From NCBI RefSeq assembly GCF_017976235.1, contig NZ_JACVHC010000001.1, positions 186,001-250,000 of the forward strand: a stretch of DNA of 64,000 bases. Direction: 5' to 3'. A program made the translations under genes and the position numbers. Positions 52,982 to 61,238 of the stretch are shown here, in pieces. Each line of letters starts with the position of its first letter. Within the stretch, counting starts at the first letter, position 1. Under the pieces are notes generated by a model. The model searched no databases. It saw nothing but the letters and a program-made list of their open reading frames with translations, and was not told the origin of the DNA. The stretch is from Pseudomonas anatoliensis. Its GTDB lineage: Bacteria > Pseudomonadota > Gammaproteobacteria > Pseudomonadales > Pseudomonadaceae.

Positions 52982-53316
52982 GACGGCATCTCTGTTTTTT
53001 TATTGGGTACAAGGTTGCGTGAGGCGGTGGCAAAACCAGGGCAGACCATCACCACGCAGCGAAAGTGTTGACGCAAATTCAACGTCCTTAAACAGGCCGC
53101 TGAACAGGTGTACGTTTTTCAGGGCGCGGACTTTATCACAGCGTAGGCCTTATCCTTCAGGCATGTGACGATCTGCCACCCGATCTGTCAGCAAGATAGA
53201 CAGGTTTGTGCAAGTCAGCCCGGGCACACTCTGTTAAGATCGCGCATCCTCATTTTCAAGTTCTGCCAGCGGGCCTTTCGGTCATCGCTGGTGTCGTCGT
53301 TTCGTTGGAGTTTCCC
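52982..53316. other. Divergent promoter region between sstT and the MFS exporter
   Basis: This 335-base stretch has no gene. It contains an inverted repeat CTGTC-N9-GACAG (53185-53203), about 115 bases before the MFS start, which could be an operator. No REP is present, unlike most long gaps in the window. Confidence 0.5.
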
Positions 53317-54480
53317 ATGCTGTTGCCCATCCTTCTGTTGTCCGCCGCCGGTTTCACGGTGCTGACCACAGAATTCGTTATTGTCGGCCTGCTGCCGGCG
53401 ATTGCCCGAGACCTCGAAGTCACCATCCCGCAGGCCGGTCTGCTGGTGACTCTATTCGCTTTTACCGTGGCGATGTTCGGCCCATTCTTGACCGCGTATT
53501 TCGCCCGGTTCGAACGGCGCAAGCTGTTTATCAGCATCCTGATCATGTTTGGTCTGGCCAATACGGTGGCGGCATTTGCGCCGAACATCTGGGTGATGGC
53601 AATTGCCCGGTTGATTCCGGCGCTGGGGCTGCCGGTGTTCTGGGCGCTGGCCAGTGAAACGGCGGTGGACATCGTCGGCCCGGACTTTGCCGGTCGAGCC
53701 ATCGCCAAGATCGGCTTCGGCATTGTCTGCGCCACGGTGTTCGGCATTCCGGTCGGCACCTTGATATCCGATGCGTTCGGCTGGCGCAGCGCGTTTGGCA
53801 TTCTGGCGGTGATCGCCTTTGCCAAGGCATTGCTGCTGTTTGTGTATCTGCCGAAAACCGATCTGCACCAGCATCAGGTCAGCTTCAGCTCGCAGTTCAA
53901 GATCTTGCGCAGTCCGCTGATGATCGGCCACGTCGTGCTGTCGATTCTGGTGTTCAGCGGCATGTTCACCGTTTACACCTATCTGGCCGACATCCTTGAG
54001 CGCCTCGCCGGTTTCAACGGCACAGTGGTCGGCTGGTGCCTGATGGGCTTCGGCGCGGTCGGCTTGATCGGCAACTCGTTGGGTGGTCGTGCAGTGGACC
54101 GCCATCCGCTGGGGGCGTCGGTGTTGTTCTGTGCGTTCATGATTGCCGGCATGGTGTCGCTGGTGCCGAACATTCATTCACCGCTGGGTTTAACGGTGGC
54201 TATGGGGATCTGGGGCGTGACCCAGGCGGCATTGTTCCTGGTCAGCCATGTGCGCCTGATGAAAGCCGCGCCGGAAGCGCCGGCCTTCGCCGCATCGCTG
54301 AACATCGCCGGGGCCAACCTGGGGATCGGTCTGGGTGCGATGGTTGGCGGCCGGGTCATCGACAGCGCGGGCCTGGGCTTCCTCGGGTTTGCTGCCGCAG
54401 GGTTCATTCTGCTGTCGGTGTTCCTCGCCATGGTGCTCATGACGCTCAAGCCGCGCGACGTCTGCGCCGAGGCTTCATAA
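53317..54480 (+). CDS. MFS exporter, DHA1 family
   Basis: A 387-residue inner-membrane protein with twelve predicted helices. Helix 1 is LPILLLSAAGFTVLTTEFVI with the DHA1 'TTEF-VGLLP' pattern, and the loop 2-3 motif is AYFARFERRKLF. It resembles arabinose/sugar efflux proteins (AraJ, SotB, YdhP). The substrate is unknown. The ATG at 53317 places helix 1 at the very N-terminus, with TGGAG upstream. Its last six bases overlap the end of the convergent LysR gene. It is distinct in sequence from the MFS gene at 31155. Confidence 0.9.
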   Translation: MLLPILLLSAAGFTVLTTEFVIVGLLPAIARDLEVTIPQAGLLVTLFAFTVAMFGPFLTAYFARFERRKLFISILIMFGLANTVAAFAPNIWVMAIARLIPALGLPVFWALASETAVDIVGPDFAGRAIAKIGFGIVCATVFGIPVGTLISDAFGWRSAFGILAVIAFAKALLLFVYLPKTDLHQHQVSFSSQFKILRSPLMIGHVVLSILVFSGMFTVYTYLADILERLAGFNGTVVGWCLMGFGAVGLIGNSLGGRAVDRHPLGASVLFCAFMIAGMVSLVPNIHSPLGLTVAMGIWGVTQAALFLVSHVRLMKAAPEAPAFAASLNIAGANLGIGLGAMVGGRVIDSAGLGFLGFAAAGFILLSVFLAMVLMTLKPRDVCAEAS

Positions 54481-55374
54481 CGCGGTAAACAGCTCGCGTC
54501 GGGCACCTTCGGTAATCGCAACGATGCCGGGGTGCTTGACCTTGCGCTCCACGGATATGGCATAGAACGACTCGGTCACCGCGTCGGTCTGGCCGATCAA
54601 CTGAACGCCGTACTGGCGCTTCACTTCCTCGGCAATCACGCTGGGGCCGATAAAAATCCCGCTGCCGGATTGGCCGAATGCCTGCATCAAGGCACTGTCA
54701 TCGAACTCTCCGACGATTTGCGGCTGGATCTGCTGCTCGGCAAACCAGCGCTGCAATCGACTGCGCACCACGGTTTCCGGTCCAGGAATCAACAGCGGTG
54801 CGCCGTGCAGACTGCGCGGAAAATCCTGACCGTAACGCGCAGCCAGTTCGGCGGTCGCGAAGAAACTGATCCCGCATTCACCGAGTTTCTGGCTGTAGCC
54901 CTTGATGTCGAGGTGCGACGGCATCGGGCTGTCGGAAATCACCAGGTCCAGGCGCTGAATCGCCAGATCCGCCAGTAATCGCTCGAGTTTGTCTTCGCGG
55001 CAGGTAATGCGCAGCGGTTCGTTCAGCTCCATGGTCGGCGCGATCAGGCGATAGACGATGGACTTGGGCACCACATCGGCGACGCCAACGCGGAACAGGA
55101 TCTGCTGCTCATTGGGCTGGGCGCGCAGCATCAGTTCCAGTTCGCCGCCCAGTTGAAACATCTGCTCGGCGAAAGGCAGGGCCTGACGTCCGGCTTCGGT
55201 GAGCTCCAGTTGCCGGCCAACCCGTCTGAACAATTCAATGCCATACGTTTGCTCGAGCAGCGAAATCTGCCCGCTGATGGTTTGTGGCGTCAGGTTCAGT
55301 TGCTCGCAGGCTCGCACGATGCTGCCGGTCTTGGCGACCACCCAGAAATAATGCAGTTGACGGTAATTGAGCAT
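54475..55374 (-). CDS. LysR-type regulator, NhaR-like
   Basis: A 299-residue LysR regulator. Its N-terminus MLNYRQLHYFWVVAKTGSIV, then RACEQLNLTPQTISGQISLL, is the hallmark of the NhaR subgroup, whose E. coli member responds to Na+ and activates nhaA. The effector domain starts near residue 90 (LFRVGVADVVPKSIVYRLIA). There is no nhaA nearby, so the target is not clear. Start ATG 55374; convergent and slightly overlapping with the MFS gene. Confidence 0.92.
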   Translation of the reverse strand: MLNYRQLHYFWVVAKTGSIVRACEQLNLTPQTISGQISLLEQTYGIELFRRVGRQLELTEAGRQALPFAEQMFQLGGELELMLRAQPNEQQILFRVGVADVVPKSIVYRLIAPTMELNEPLRITCREDKLERLLADLAIQRLDLVISDSPMPSHLDIKGYSQKLGECGISFFATAELAARYGQDFPRSLHGAPLLIPGPETVVRSRLQRWFAEQQIQPQIVGEFDDSALMQAFGQSGSGIFIGPSVIAEEVKRQYGVQLIGQTDAVTESFYAISVERKVKHPGIVAITEGARRELFTAL

Positions 55375-55388
55375 CGACTCGCTTCCCC

Positions 55389-55472
55389 AGTAGGAGCTGC
55401 CGAAGGCTGCGATCTTTTGATGTTGCTGTGTAAAAACAAGATCAAAAGATCGCAGCCTTCGGCAGCTCCTGC
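55389..55472. repeat. REP pair, class A
   Basis: Inverted pair just upstream of the NhaR-like gene's start codon; its presence in a 5' region, only 15 bases from the ATG, is unusual for REPs. Confidence 0.88.
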
Positions 55473-55609
55473 ATTAGTGATGTTTGGGTTCGTAAAAACC
55501 GAAGTATAGCCGCTAAAAATACGAATTTTCCTGAAGTGTTTGGCTCCCTAGAATGCCCAGCCATCGAGGGTCGGTCTGTGACCCTGACTGTTTATTCGAA
55601 GGAAGCCTC

Positions 55610-55852
55610 ATGAAATACACATTCCCTGTGTTGATGTTTACGTCTTTACTGGTTTTGACCGGCTGCGATCAGGCCGAGAAAAGCGCTCAGCAGTTGATGG
55701 GCAAAGCGGCCGAAAGCGCCAAGCAAGCCATCGACGACACCCACAAAGCTGCCGAGCAAGCACTCAGCGACGCCACTGGCGGGCTGATCGAGAAAAAAGA
55801 ACCATCGGAAAAAGACTCGGAAACTTCCGAATCTTCCTCCAAGACCATCTAA
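55610..55852 (+). CDS. Small lipoprotein with an Ala/Lys-rich helical body
   Basis: An 80-residue protein with a lipoprotein signal (MKYTFPVLMFTSLLVLTGCD, lipobox LTGC, Cys19) followed by Asp, so retention in the inner membrane is possible under the +2 rule. The mature part is a heptad-like Ala/Lys/Glu helix (KSAQQLMGKAAESAKQAIDD) and a charged Ser/Glu/Lys tail. The family is not recognised. It is 29 bases upstream of terC and may be cotranscribed. AAGGAAG precedes the start. Confidence 0.78.
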   Translation: MKYTFPVLMFTSLLVLTGCDQAEKSAQQLMGKAAESAKQAIDDTHKAAEQALSDATGGLIEKKEPSEKDSETSESSSKTI

Positions 55853-55881
55853 ATCGTCTTACACAGAGTCAGGACTGACCC

Positions 55882-56631
55882 ATGGAATATCTGTTAGAAC
55901 TCGCCGCCAGCCCCACCGCCTGGGTTGCCTTGGCCACACTGGTCGTGATGGAAATCGTGCTCGGCATCGATAACCTGATCTTCATTTCGATCCTGACCAA
56001 CAAGTTGCCTGAGCAGCATCGCCAGAAAGCGCGGCGCATCGGTATCGGCATGGCGTTGATTCTGCGTCTGGCGCTGTTGAGCACCATCGCGTTCATCGTG
56101 CAGTTGACTGAGCCGGTGATTGAAATCCTCGGCCAGGCCTTCTCCTGGAAGGACATGATCCTGATTGCCGGTGGTCTGTTCCTGGTCTGGAAAGCTACGA
56201 CCGAGATCCATCACAGCATGGACCCGGCGCCGGAAGACCCGAAGTCGGCCACCTCGACTGTCACGCTGGGCTTTGCTGCGGCTATCGGCCAGATCCTGTT
56301 GCTCGATATGGTGTTCTCGATCGACAGCATCATCACCGCGGTCGGCATGACCGAACACTTGCCGATCATGATCATCGCGGTTGTTGTGTCGGTGCTGGTG
56401 ATGTTGCTAGCGGCTGATCCACTGGCCAAGTTCATCAACGACAACCCGACGGTGGTGATGCTGGCCCTGGGCTTCTTGATCATGATCGGTATGACGCTGA
56501 TCGCCGAAGGCTTCGGCGCCCATGTACCGAAAGGTTATGTGTATGCGGCCATGGCGTTCTCGGCCGGGATTGAAGTGCTAAACATGTTGTCGCGTCGTGC
56601 CAGGCAGAAGAAGCTGGCTGTGCAGGCGTAA
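55882..56631 (+). CDS. TerC-family membrane protein (YoaE/YgdQ-like)
   Basis: A 249-residue inner-membrane protein with about seven helices. The paired acidic motifs of the TerC family are visible: [20 protein letters not shown] in the first half and [17 protein letters not shown] in the second. Family members are linked to export of Mn2+ and other metals or to protein metallation at the Sec machinery, and to tellurite resistance in TerC itself; there are no other ter genes here. The start is ATG 55882; a terminator follows. Confidence 0.92.
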   Translation: MEYLLELAASPTAWVALATLVVMEIVLGIDNLIFISILTNKLPEQHRQKARRIGIGMALILRLALLSTIAFIVQLTEPVIEILGQAFSWKDMILIAGGLFLVWKATTEIHHSMDPAPEDPKSATSTVTLGFAAAIGQILLLDMVFSIDSIITAVGMTEHLPIMIIAVVVSVLVMLLAADPLAKFINDNPTVVMLALGFLIMIGMTLIAEGFGAHVPKGYVYAAMAFSAGIEVLNMLSRRARQKKLAVQA

Positions 56632-56648
56632 TAGCTGAAAGACAAAAG

Positions 56649-56684
56649 GCCGCTTGAACTCTGGGAGTTCAGGCGGTTTTTTTT
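56649..56684 (+). terminator. Rho-independent terminator of terC-like gene
   Basis: Hairpin CCGCTTGAACTC-TGG-GAGTTCAGGCGG followed by a run of eight T. Confidence 0.92.
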
Positions 56685-56717
56685 CGACTGAAGACTTGTG
56701 GTGTCTATTCGAGCAGG

Positions 56718-56763
56718 CCCCTCACCCTAGCTCTCTCCCCCAGGGAGAGGGCTAGGGTGAGGG
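56718..56763. repeat. Class E palindrome
   Basis: CCCTCACCCTAGCTCTCTCC and its near-complement GGGAGAGGGCTAGGGTGAGG face each other with a 4-base loop. It lies at the 3' side of the small membrane-protein gene and could act as its transcription end. Confidence 0.85.
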
Positions 56764-56775
56764 GGCTTTTAGCTT

Positions 56776-56943
56776 TTAATGCACTGTCGCGTGGCGTACG
56801 CGTTGCTCTTCTGCCTTTTCCACCAGCGTGGTTTGGACAGGATGATGATGACGCCGCGCAATTCGCAGCACTCCCCAAAGCATGGCGGTGGCCACAGCCA
56901 GCCAGCCGGCAATCAACATTACGATGGTCATGGTCAGGCTCAT
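56776..56943 (-). CDS. Small single-pass membrane protein
   Basis: A 55-residue protein with one N-terminal membrane helix (MSLTMTIVMLIAGWLAVATA) and a basic, His-rich cytoplasmic tail (RIARRHHHPVQTTLVEKAEE). The ATG at 56943 has AGAGGAGG at an ideal distance, which decides the start over ATG 56967. The function is unknown; the HHH cluster could bind metal. Confidence 0.7.
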   Translation of the reverse strand: MSLTMTIVMLIAGWLAVATAMLWGVLRIARRHHHPVQTTLVEKAEEQRVRHATVH

Positions 56944-57180
56944 AAGTGCCTCCTCTTTGCCCTGCATCGGGCGCCCACTTTTTCAGTTCGCTCTGTCTCA
57001 GTGACAGTCTAGTCACTGGGGTGTTTCAAGCTATTGACCAAAGGTCGGTGATGACCAATCAGTTCGCTCTATGCAATCGACGTGTCTGCGCTTTAAGGCT
57101 ATACCGCAGCCTTGCGGCGTCCTATGATCCTTGACCTTGCCGGAACACGACGACCGGCGTCTGAACAGAGAGTGACAAAG

Positions 57181-57849
57181 GTGCAGGTATTTTCTCGAAT
57201 TCGTGCGGCGCTGCTGGTCGCCGGTTGCGCGGCCGTGATGGTCGGGTGCGCGGGCAGTGTCGCGCCGCAGGTCAAGCGACTGCCGGAGCGGGTCGAGCTT
57301 AGCGGCACCTTCTATCGGGGCGAGGCCAATCAAAGCGGCCCGCAGGTGTTGGCCAGTCTGTTGTCGCAGCAAGGCATCGTGATCACGCCGGGGTTGTTGG
57401 AAAAACCGCTGCACCTGCCGGGTGCCGAGGACAAGCTGCAACAGAACATCCAGAACCTGGCCCGGGAATACGGCATGGTTGTCTATCCGCTGGACAAGAG
57501 CTTGCCCGCCTTGTTGACTCAGGTTGCTGCAGGTTTTCCGGTAATGGTGCGGTTCAGCGAAGGTTCGGCATTCTGGGCTGAGCCGCGTTACGCCATCCTT
57601 TCCGGCTACGACCGCAATAAACAGAAGGTGCTGCTGCGCGCGGGCATGAACCGTCGCGAGTTGATGAGCTTCAGCGCCTTTGAGGCTGCTTTCGAGAAGT
57701 CAGGCGGCTGGGCGATCCTGATCCAGAAACCCGCGCAGATTCCTGCGGACGTGGATCGCCAGCGCTGGCTCAAGGCTGCCGACGAGTTGTCCCAGGCCGG
57801 TCAGGAACCCGAAGCGGCGCAAGCGCGTAAGGCTCTGGTCGCGCACTGA
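57181..57849 (+). CDS. Lipoprotein with a degenerate C39-peptidase-like domain
   Basis: A 222-residue protein with a lipobox (AAVMVGCAG) and a domain that follows the bacteriocin-type C39 peptidase plan: FYRGEANQSGPQVLASLLSQ, NIQNLAREYGMVVYPLDKSL, FPVMVRF and EPRYAILSGYD. In active members the first motif is QCGPAALA and the last HYAVVVGYD; here Ser52 stands for the Cys and Arg136 for the His, so peptidase activity is unlikely. The C-terminus carries a short helical tail (RQRWLKAADELSQAGQEPEA). The start is uncertain: GTG 57181 or GTG 57172. A periplasmic role without catalysis is inferred. Confidence 0.75.
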   Translation: MQVFSRIRAALLVAGCAAVMVGCAGSVAPQVKRLPERVELSGTFYRGEANQSGPQVLASLLSQQGIVITPGLLEKPLHLPGAEDKLQQNIQNLAREYGMVVYPLDKSLPALLTQVAAGFPVMVRFSEGSAFWAEPRYAILSGYDRNKQKVLLRAGMNRRELMSFSAFEAAFEKSGGWAILIQKPAQIPADVDRQRWLKAADELSQAGQEPEAAQARKALVAH

Positions 57850-57938
57850 GTCTCCGTTCGTCATCTGCCGGGCACGACTGCGCCCGGCAGGCCTCTGAAG
57901 ATGACAACCCGTTGTTCACGGGTGAACAAGGAGGCGAC

Positions 57939-58145
57939 ATGACAGATTCTCGATCCCCGCAAGGCCCGCATTCTTCCGAGCATTCCTCAGGCGATGACCT
58001 GGGGTTTGATCCGGATTCGCCGGATGTCGCCGATCCACAAGTTGATCCTGTAGGTCCCGCCAAGGCACCGCTGGATGTGGAGCCCGGTGAAGAAGAAAAG
58101 AAACCGGCCAAACCCTACGATCCCTTAGCCGATCTGAAACCTTGA
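57939..58145 (+). CDS. Small acidic Pro/Asp-rich protein
   Basis: A 68-residue, probably disordered protein (DDLGFDPDSPDVADPQVDPV, then PGEEEKKPAKPYDPLADLKP). A strong ribosome site, AAGGAGGCGAC, precedes the ATG. There is no signal or known domain. It is 12 bases before the next small gene, so they are cotranscribed. Confidence 0.75.
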   Translation: MTDSRSPQGPHSSEHSSGDDLGFDPDSPDVADPQVDPVGPAKAPLDVEPGEEEKKPAKPYDPLADLKP

Positions 58146-58157
58146 TGTGAGGTGCGT

Positions 58158-58361
58158 ATGAGTACCGATTCAAGCTTCGATGACCAAAAGCCCGACAGCG
58201 TGCCGACGACGCCTGAGGAGGGCGTTGATCCGGTGCTCGATCCGGACAGTCCGATGCGCGATCCAATGGCCCGGCCCTTGGTGGCGCCTGGGCTGGCACC
58301 GGATCCGAGCAGGGGAGATGGCATTCCTGACGATGACAAGATGCCGCTGCCTAACGACTGA
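58158..58361 (+). CDS. Small acidic Pro/Asp-rich protein
   Basis: A 67-residue disordered, acidic protein (TPEEGVDPVLDPDSPMRDPM, later DPSRGDGIPDDDKMPLPND). The leader GTGAGGTGCGT is shared with the similar protein at 42353, and DPDSP is shared with its upstream neighbour. The function is unknown. A terminator follows 13 bases after the stop. Confidence 0.75.
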   Translation: MSTDSSFDDQKPDSVPTTPEEGVDPVLDPDSPMRDPMARPLVAPGLAPDPSRGDGIPDDDKMPLPND

Positions 58362-58373
58362 CGCGCCCAGATG

Positions 58374-58407
58374 AAAAAAGCCCCGAAGATTCGGGGCTTT
58401 TTGTTTT
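58374..58407. terminator. Terminator between the small acidic gene and pbpG
   Basis: Hairpin AAAGCCCCGAA-GA-TTCGGGGCTTT flanked by A and T runs; it can serve both convergent units. Confidence 0.92.
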
Positions 58408-58415
58408 TATACATT

Positions 58416-59354
58416 TTACTTGGAGGCTTCGACCACGCCACTCTGGCGGCTCTTGAGGTTTTTATCGGCCTTGTATTGTTGAGCCACCGCTGGAACGCTG
58501 GCGCTCTTGCCCGTCTCGACCCAGCTGCGGATGCGGCTGGCATCGGCAAAATGCGTGTATTTGCCGAATGCATCAAGAATCACCAGCGCCACCTGGCGAT
58601 TGCCCATGCTTGTCACCAGCACCAGACAATGCCCGGCCTGATTGGTGAAGCCGGTCTTGGTAATCTTGATGTTCCAGTTGTCCTTGTTCACCAAATGGTC
58701 GGTGTTACGAAAACCCAGGGTGTAGTTGGGTTTGCGGAACGCTACGGTTTTTTCCTTGGTGGTGGTCAACTGAACAAGCAGCGGTTGCTTGTGCGCCGCT
58801 ATCAGCAATTTGCTCAAGTCACGCGCGGTGGATACGTTGCGCGGCGACAGACCGGTCGGCTCGACAAAGTGAGTGCTGGTCATGCCCAGTGCTTTTGCCT
58901 TGGCATTCATCGCCGCGATAAACGCTGCGTAACCACCCGGGTAATGATGCGCCAGGCTTGCAGCAGCGCGGTTTTCCGAAGACATCAGGGCAATCAGCAG
59001 CATCTCGCGGCGCGGCAGTTCACTCTTCAGTTTGACTCGGGAGAACACGCCGCGCATTTCCGGCGTGCTGCTGATATCGACATTGATCCATTCGTCCATG
59101 TTCTGTCGGGCTTCAACCACTACCAGTCCAGTCATCAGCTTACTGACGGAAGCGATCGGCACGATCACGTCAGGATTGCTGGAGTAGATGACCTTGTTGG
59201 TCTGCATATCCATGAGCAGTGCGCTGCCGGAAGCGATCTTCAGTGTCGAAGCGTCACGTGGGGCAGCGGTGGTTTCCGCAGCGTTGATCGTTGGCGTGAT
59301 GAATGTGCCTGTAAATGCAAAAAACAGGCTCAGAATCGAAAGACGAATTTTCAC
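58416..59354 (-). CDS. pbpG: D-alanyl-D-alanine endopeptidase (PBP7-like)
   Basis: A 312-residue periplasmic low-molecular-mass penicillin-binding protein that cuts D-Ala-meso-DAP cross-links in peptidoglycan. The signal peptide is [20 protein letters not shown] with AA following. The three catalytic motifs are in place: Ser69-Val-Ser-Lys72 ([10 protein letters not shown]), Ser126-Glu-Asn128 ([19 protein letters not shown]) and Lys233-Thr-Gly235 ([13 protein letters not shown]). The length matches E. coli PBP7. It lacks the C-terminal amphipathic anchor of DacA/DacC. It is a single gene with its start at ATG 59354. Confidence 0.95.
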   Translation of the reverse strand: MKIRLSILSLFFAFTGTFITPTINAAETTAAPRDASTLKIASGSALLMDMQTNKVIYSSNPDVIVPIASVSKLMTGLVVVEARQNMDEWINVDISSTPEMRGVFSRVKLKSELPRREMLLIALMSSENRAAASLAHHYPGGYAAFIAAMNAKAKALGMTSTHFVEPTGLSPRNVSTARDLSKLLIAAHKQPLLVQLTTTKEKTVAFRKPNYTLGFRNTDHLVNKDNWNIKITKTGFTNQAGHCLVLVTSMGNRQVALVILDAFGKYTHFADASRIRSWVETGKSASVPAVAQQYKADKNLKSRQSGVVEASK

Positions 59355-59538
59355 GCGGGCGAACTCATAAAAGTTGGATATTCCGTTAGTTTGTAACGGG
59401 TTATTTCTTCAAAGCGTCGCATTCTAGGAGTATGGCTGAAGATCTGTCGATGGTTGTTTGGATGACCTGAAAATCTCGTGAAAAGACCTGTAAAAAGAGG
59501 GGTTTCCGGCGAACGGTTAGTGTTTTTTCTCACGCATG

Positions 59539-59563
59539 AAAAACCCCGCACGAGGCGGGGTTT
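59539..59563 (-). terminator. Terminator downstream of folD
   Basis: AAAAACCCCGCACGAGGCGG followed by GGTTT; on the minus strand the hairpin is followed by T residues, 20 bases after the folD stop. Confidence 0.85.
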
Positions 59564-59584
59564 GAATACTGCGAAAAAACCGAC

Positions 59585-60439
59585 TTACGCGTGCAGGGTT
59601 TCTGCCGCGTAGAGGGTGTTTTCCAGCAGGCAGGCGCGAGTCATCGGGCCGACGCCACCCGGCACTGGAGTGATCCAGCCGGCGCGGGGCAGGGCGGTTT
59701 CGTAGACAACGTCACCGACCAGTTTGCCGTCGTCCTGACGGTTGATGCCGACGTCGATCACGATCGCGCCTTCCTTGATCCACTCGCCCTTGACCAGGCC
59801 CGGCTTGCCGGCCGCCACGACCACCAGATCGGCACGGCCAACATGGCCGGCCAGATCCTTGGTGAAGCGGTGTGTCACGGTCACGGTGCAACCGGCCAGC
59901 AGCAGTTCCATCGCCATCGGGCGACCCACAATATTGGAGGCGCCGACAACCACCGCATCCATGCCATAAAGATCAGCACCGGTGCTTTCCAGCAAGGTAA
60001 TGATGCCTTTTGGCGTGCATGGGCGCAGCAGCGGGATGCGCTGTGCCAGACGACCGACGTTATAAGGGTGGAAACCGTCTACGTCTTTGTCCGGGCGGAT
60101 ACGCTCCAGCAGTTTGGAAGCGTCCAGATGCTCGGGCAGCGGCAGCTGAAGCAGAATGCCGTCGATGGCCGGATCGTCGTTAAGACGGTCGACCAGATCG
60201 GTCAGCGCTTGCTGAGTGGTGTCAGAGGGCAGGTCGTAGGCTTGCGAGAGGAAGCCGACCTCTTCACAGTCTTTACGCTTGTGCGAGACATAAACCTGAG
60301 AGGCAGGATCGCTGCCGACCAGGATCACCGCGAGGCCGGGAGTGCGCAGGCCTTGCTGGCGACGCTCGGCAACTCGTTTGGCGATCTGCTGGCGCAGGCT
60401 GGCGGCGATCGATTTGCCGTCGATTAGTTGTGCAGTCAT
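59585..60439 (-). CDS. folD: Methylenetetrahydrofolate dehydrogenase / methenyltetrahydrofolate cyclohydrolase
   Basis: A 284-residue bifunctional one-carbon enzyme that oxidises 5,10-methylene-THF with NADP+ and hydrolyses the methenyl product to 10-formyl-THF. The catalytic Lys lies in [17 protein letters not shown] (YxxxK). Folate-site [10 protein letters not shown] follows, then [15 protein letters not shown], and the Rossmann segment [21 protein letters not shown]. The C-terminus [16 protein letters not shown] is the conserved family end. Length and motifs are complete. The start is ATG 60439; it is divergent from the tRNA operon. Confidence 0.97.
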   Translation of the reverse strand: MTAQLIDGKSIAASLRQQIAKRVAERRQQGLRTPGLAVILVGSDPASQVYVSHKRKDCEEVGFLSQAYDLPSDTTQQALTDLVDRLNDDPAIDGILLQLPLPEHLDASKLLERIRPDKDVDGFHPYNVGRLAQRIPLLRPCTPKGIITLLESTGADLYGMDAVVVGASNIVGRPMAMELLLAGCTVTVTHRFTKDLAGHVGRADLVVVAAGKPGLVKGEWIKEGAIVIDVGINRQDDGKLVGDVVYETALPRAGWITPVPGGVGPMTRACLLENTLYAAETLHA

Positions 60440-60570
60440 TGCGCGTGATTAACCATCGAGAGGGGAAAAAATGAGAACGCATTCTCGCATGTCGGGCGGT
60501 GAGGGCAAAGGCGCTTGGTCAGCAAATTCCCCTAACTCCTTTAATTAAATGAATTTTTTTCAAAAAGGAT

Positions 60571-60600
60571 TTGACGACCTTTGGAGCGCTCTATACTATT
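60571..60600 (+). promoter_or_regulatory. Sigma-70 promoter of the tRNA cluster
   Basis: TTGACG at 60571-60576 and TATACT at 60592-60597, with an AT-rich stretch before (A/T tract 60540-60565) and a GC-rich discriminator after. The spacer is 15, or 18 if the -10 is TACTAT. It lies 115 bases before the first tRNA. Confidence 0.7.
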
Positions 60601-60714
60601 CGTCGCACTTGTCGGGCACAGCCTAGCACTGGTTAAGAAGGTAAAGCGGGATCAACGTTCCGTGGCACTGGAAAGCACTTAGTTTGTAGTCCTTTAAGAG
60701 TACAGATTAATAAG

Positions 60715-60791
60715 GCGCCCGTAGCTCAGCTGGATAGAGCATCCGCCTTCTAAGCGGATGGTCGCAGGTTCGAGTCCTGCCGGGTGCGCCA
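60715..60791 (+). tRNA. tRNA-Arg (TCT)
   Basis: Seventy-seven bases from GCGCCCG to the encoded CCA. The anticodon loop CTTCTAA has TCT, which reads AGA codons. The D arm AGCTCAGCTGGATAGAGC and the T arm with GGTTCGAGTCC are standard. The acceptor stem has one G-T pair. Confidence 0.96.
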
Positions 60792-60823
60792 TTAGGCAGC
60801 TTTGGCACAAGTAACGCGATATG

Positions 60824-60899
60824 GTGGGCGTAGCTCAGTTGGTAGAGCACGGGATTGTGACTCCCGTTGTCGTGGGTTCGATCCCCATCGTCCACCCCA
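60824..60899 (+). tRNA. tRNA-His (GTG), copy 1
   Basis: GTGGGCG acceptor with the encoded extra G at -1 (base 60823), anticodon loop ATTGTGA, T arm GGGTTCGATCCCC and CCA encoded. It is identical to the copy at 61118. Confidence 0.97.
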
Positions 60900-60910
60900 T
60901 ATTTCGAAAA

Positions 60911-60938
60911 GCGCCAGATTTAACGGTCTGGCGTTTTT
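60911..60938 (+). terminator. Hairpin after tRNA-His copy 1
   Basis: GCGCCAGA-TTTAACGG-TCTGGCG with five T after; it could be a terminator or processing signal within the tRNA cluster. Confidence 0.7.
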
Positions 60939-60956
60939 GTTTCAAAAGCTTCATCC

Positions 60957-61041
60957 GCGGATGTGGTGGAATTGGTAGACACACTGGATTTAGGTTCCAG
61001 CGCCGCAAGGCGTAAGAGTTCGAGTCTCTTCATCCGCACCA
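60957..61041 (+). tRNA. tRNA-Leu (TAG)
   Basis: Eighty-five bases with a long variable arm (CGCCGCAAGGCGT), anticodon TAG in loop TTTAGGT, T arm AGTTCGAGTCT and CCA encoded. It reads CTA and CTG. Confidence 0.96.
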
Positions 61042-61117
61042 ATTAAAGCTTCATTCATGCCTTTGGGCTGGTGAGGTTCAACAAAGAAGTTGTTTGGCTT
61101 TTTTGTTACGCAATATG

Positions 61118-61193
61118 GTGGGCGTAGCTCAGTTGGTAGAGCACGGGATTGTGACTCCCGTTGTCGTGGGTTCGATCCCCATCGTCCACCCCA
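61118..61193 (+). tRNA. tRNA-His (GTG), copy 2
   Basis: Same sequence as copy 1, again with G at -1 (61117). The flanks (TACGCAATATG before, CCATATTTCGAAA and the hairpin after) also match those of copy 1. Confidence 0.97.
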
Positions 61194-61203
61194 TATTTCG
61201 AAA

Positions 61204-61236
61204 GGCGCCAGATTTAACAGTCTGGCGCCTTTTTTG
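61204..61236 (+). terminator. Terminator of the tRNA cluster
   Basis: GGCGCCAGA-TTTAACAG-TCTGGCGCC and TTTTTT; a stronger version of the hairpin at 60911. Confidence 0.9.
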
Positions 61237-61238
61237 TT

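Noticed and set aside
60715..61193. tRNA cluster as integration site of a genomic island
   Set aside because: No integrase, no direct repeat of a tRNA 3' end beyond the tandem tRNA-His copies, and the genes on both sides are conserved housekeeping genes.
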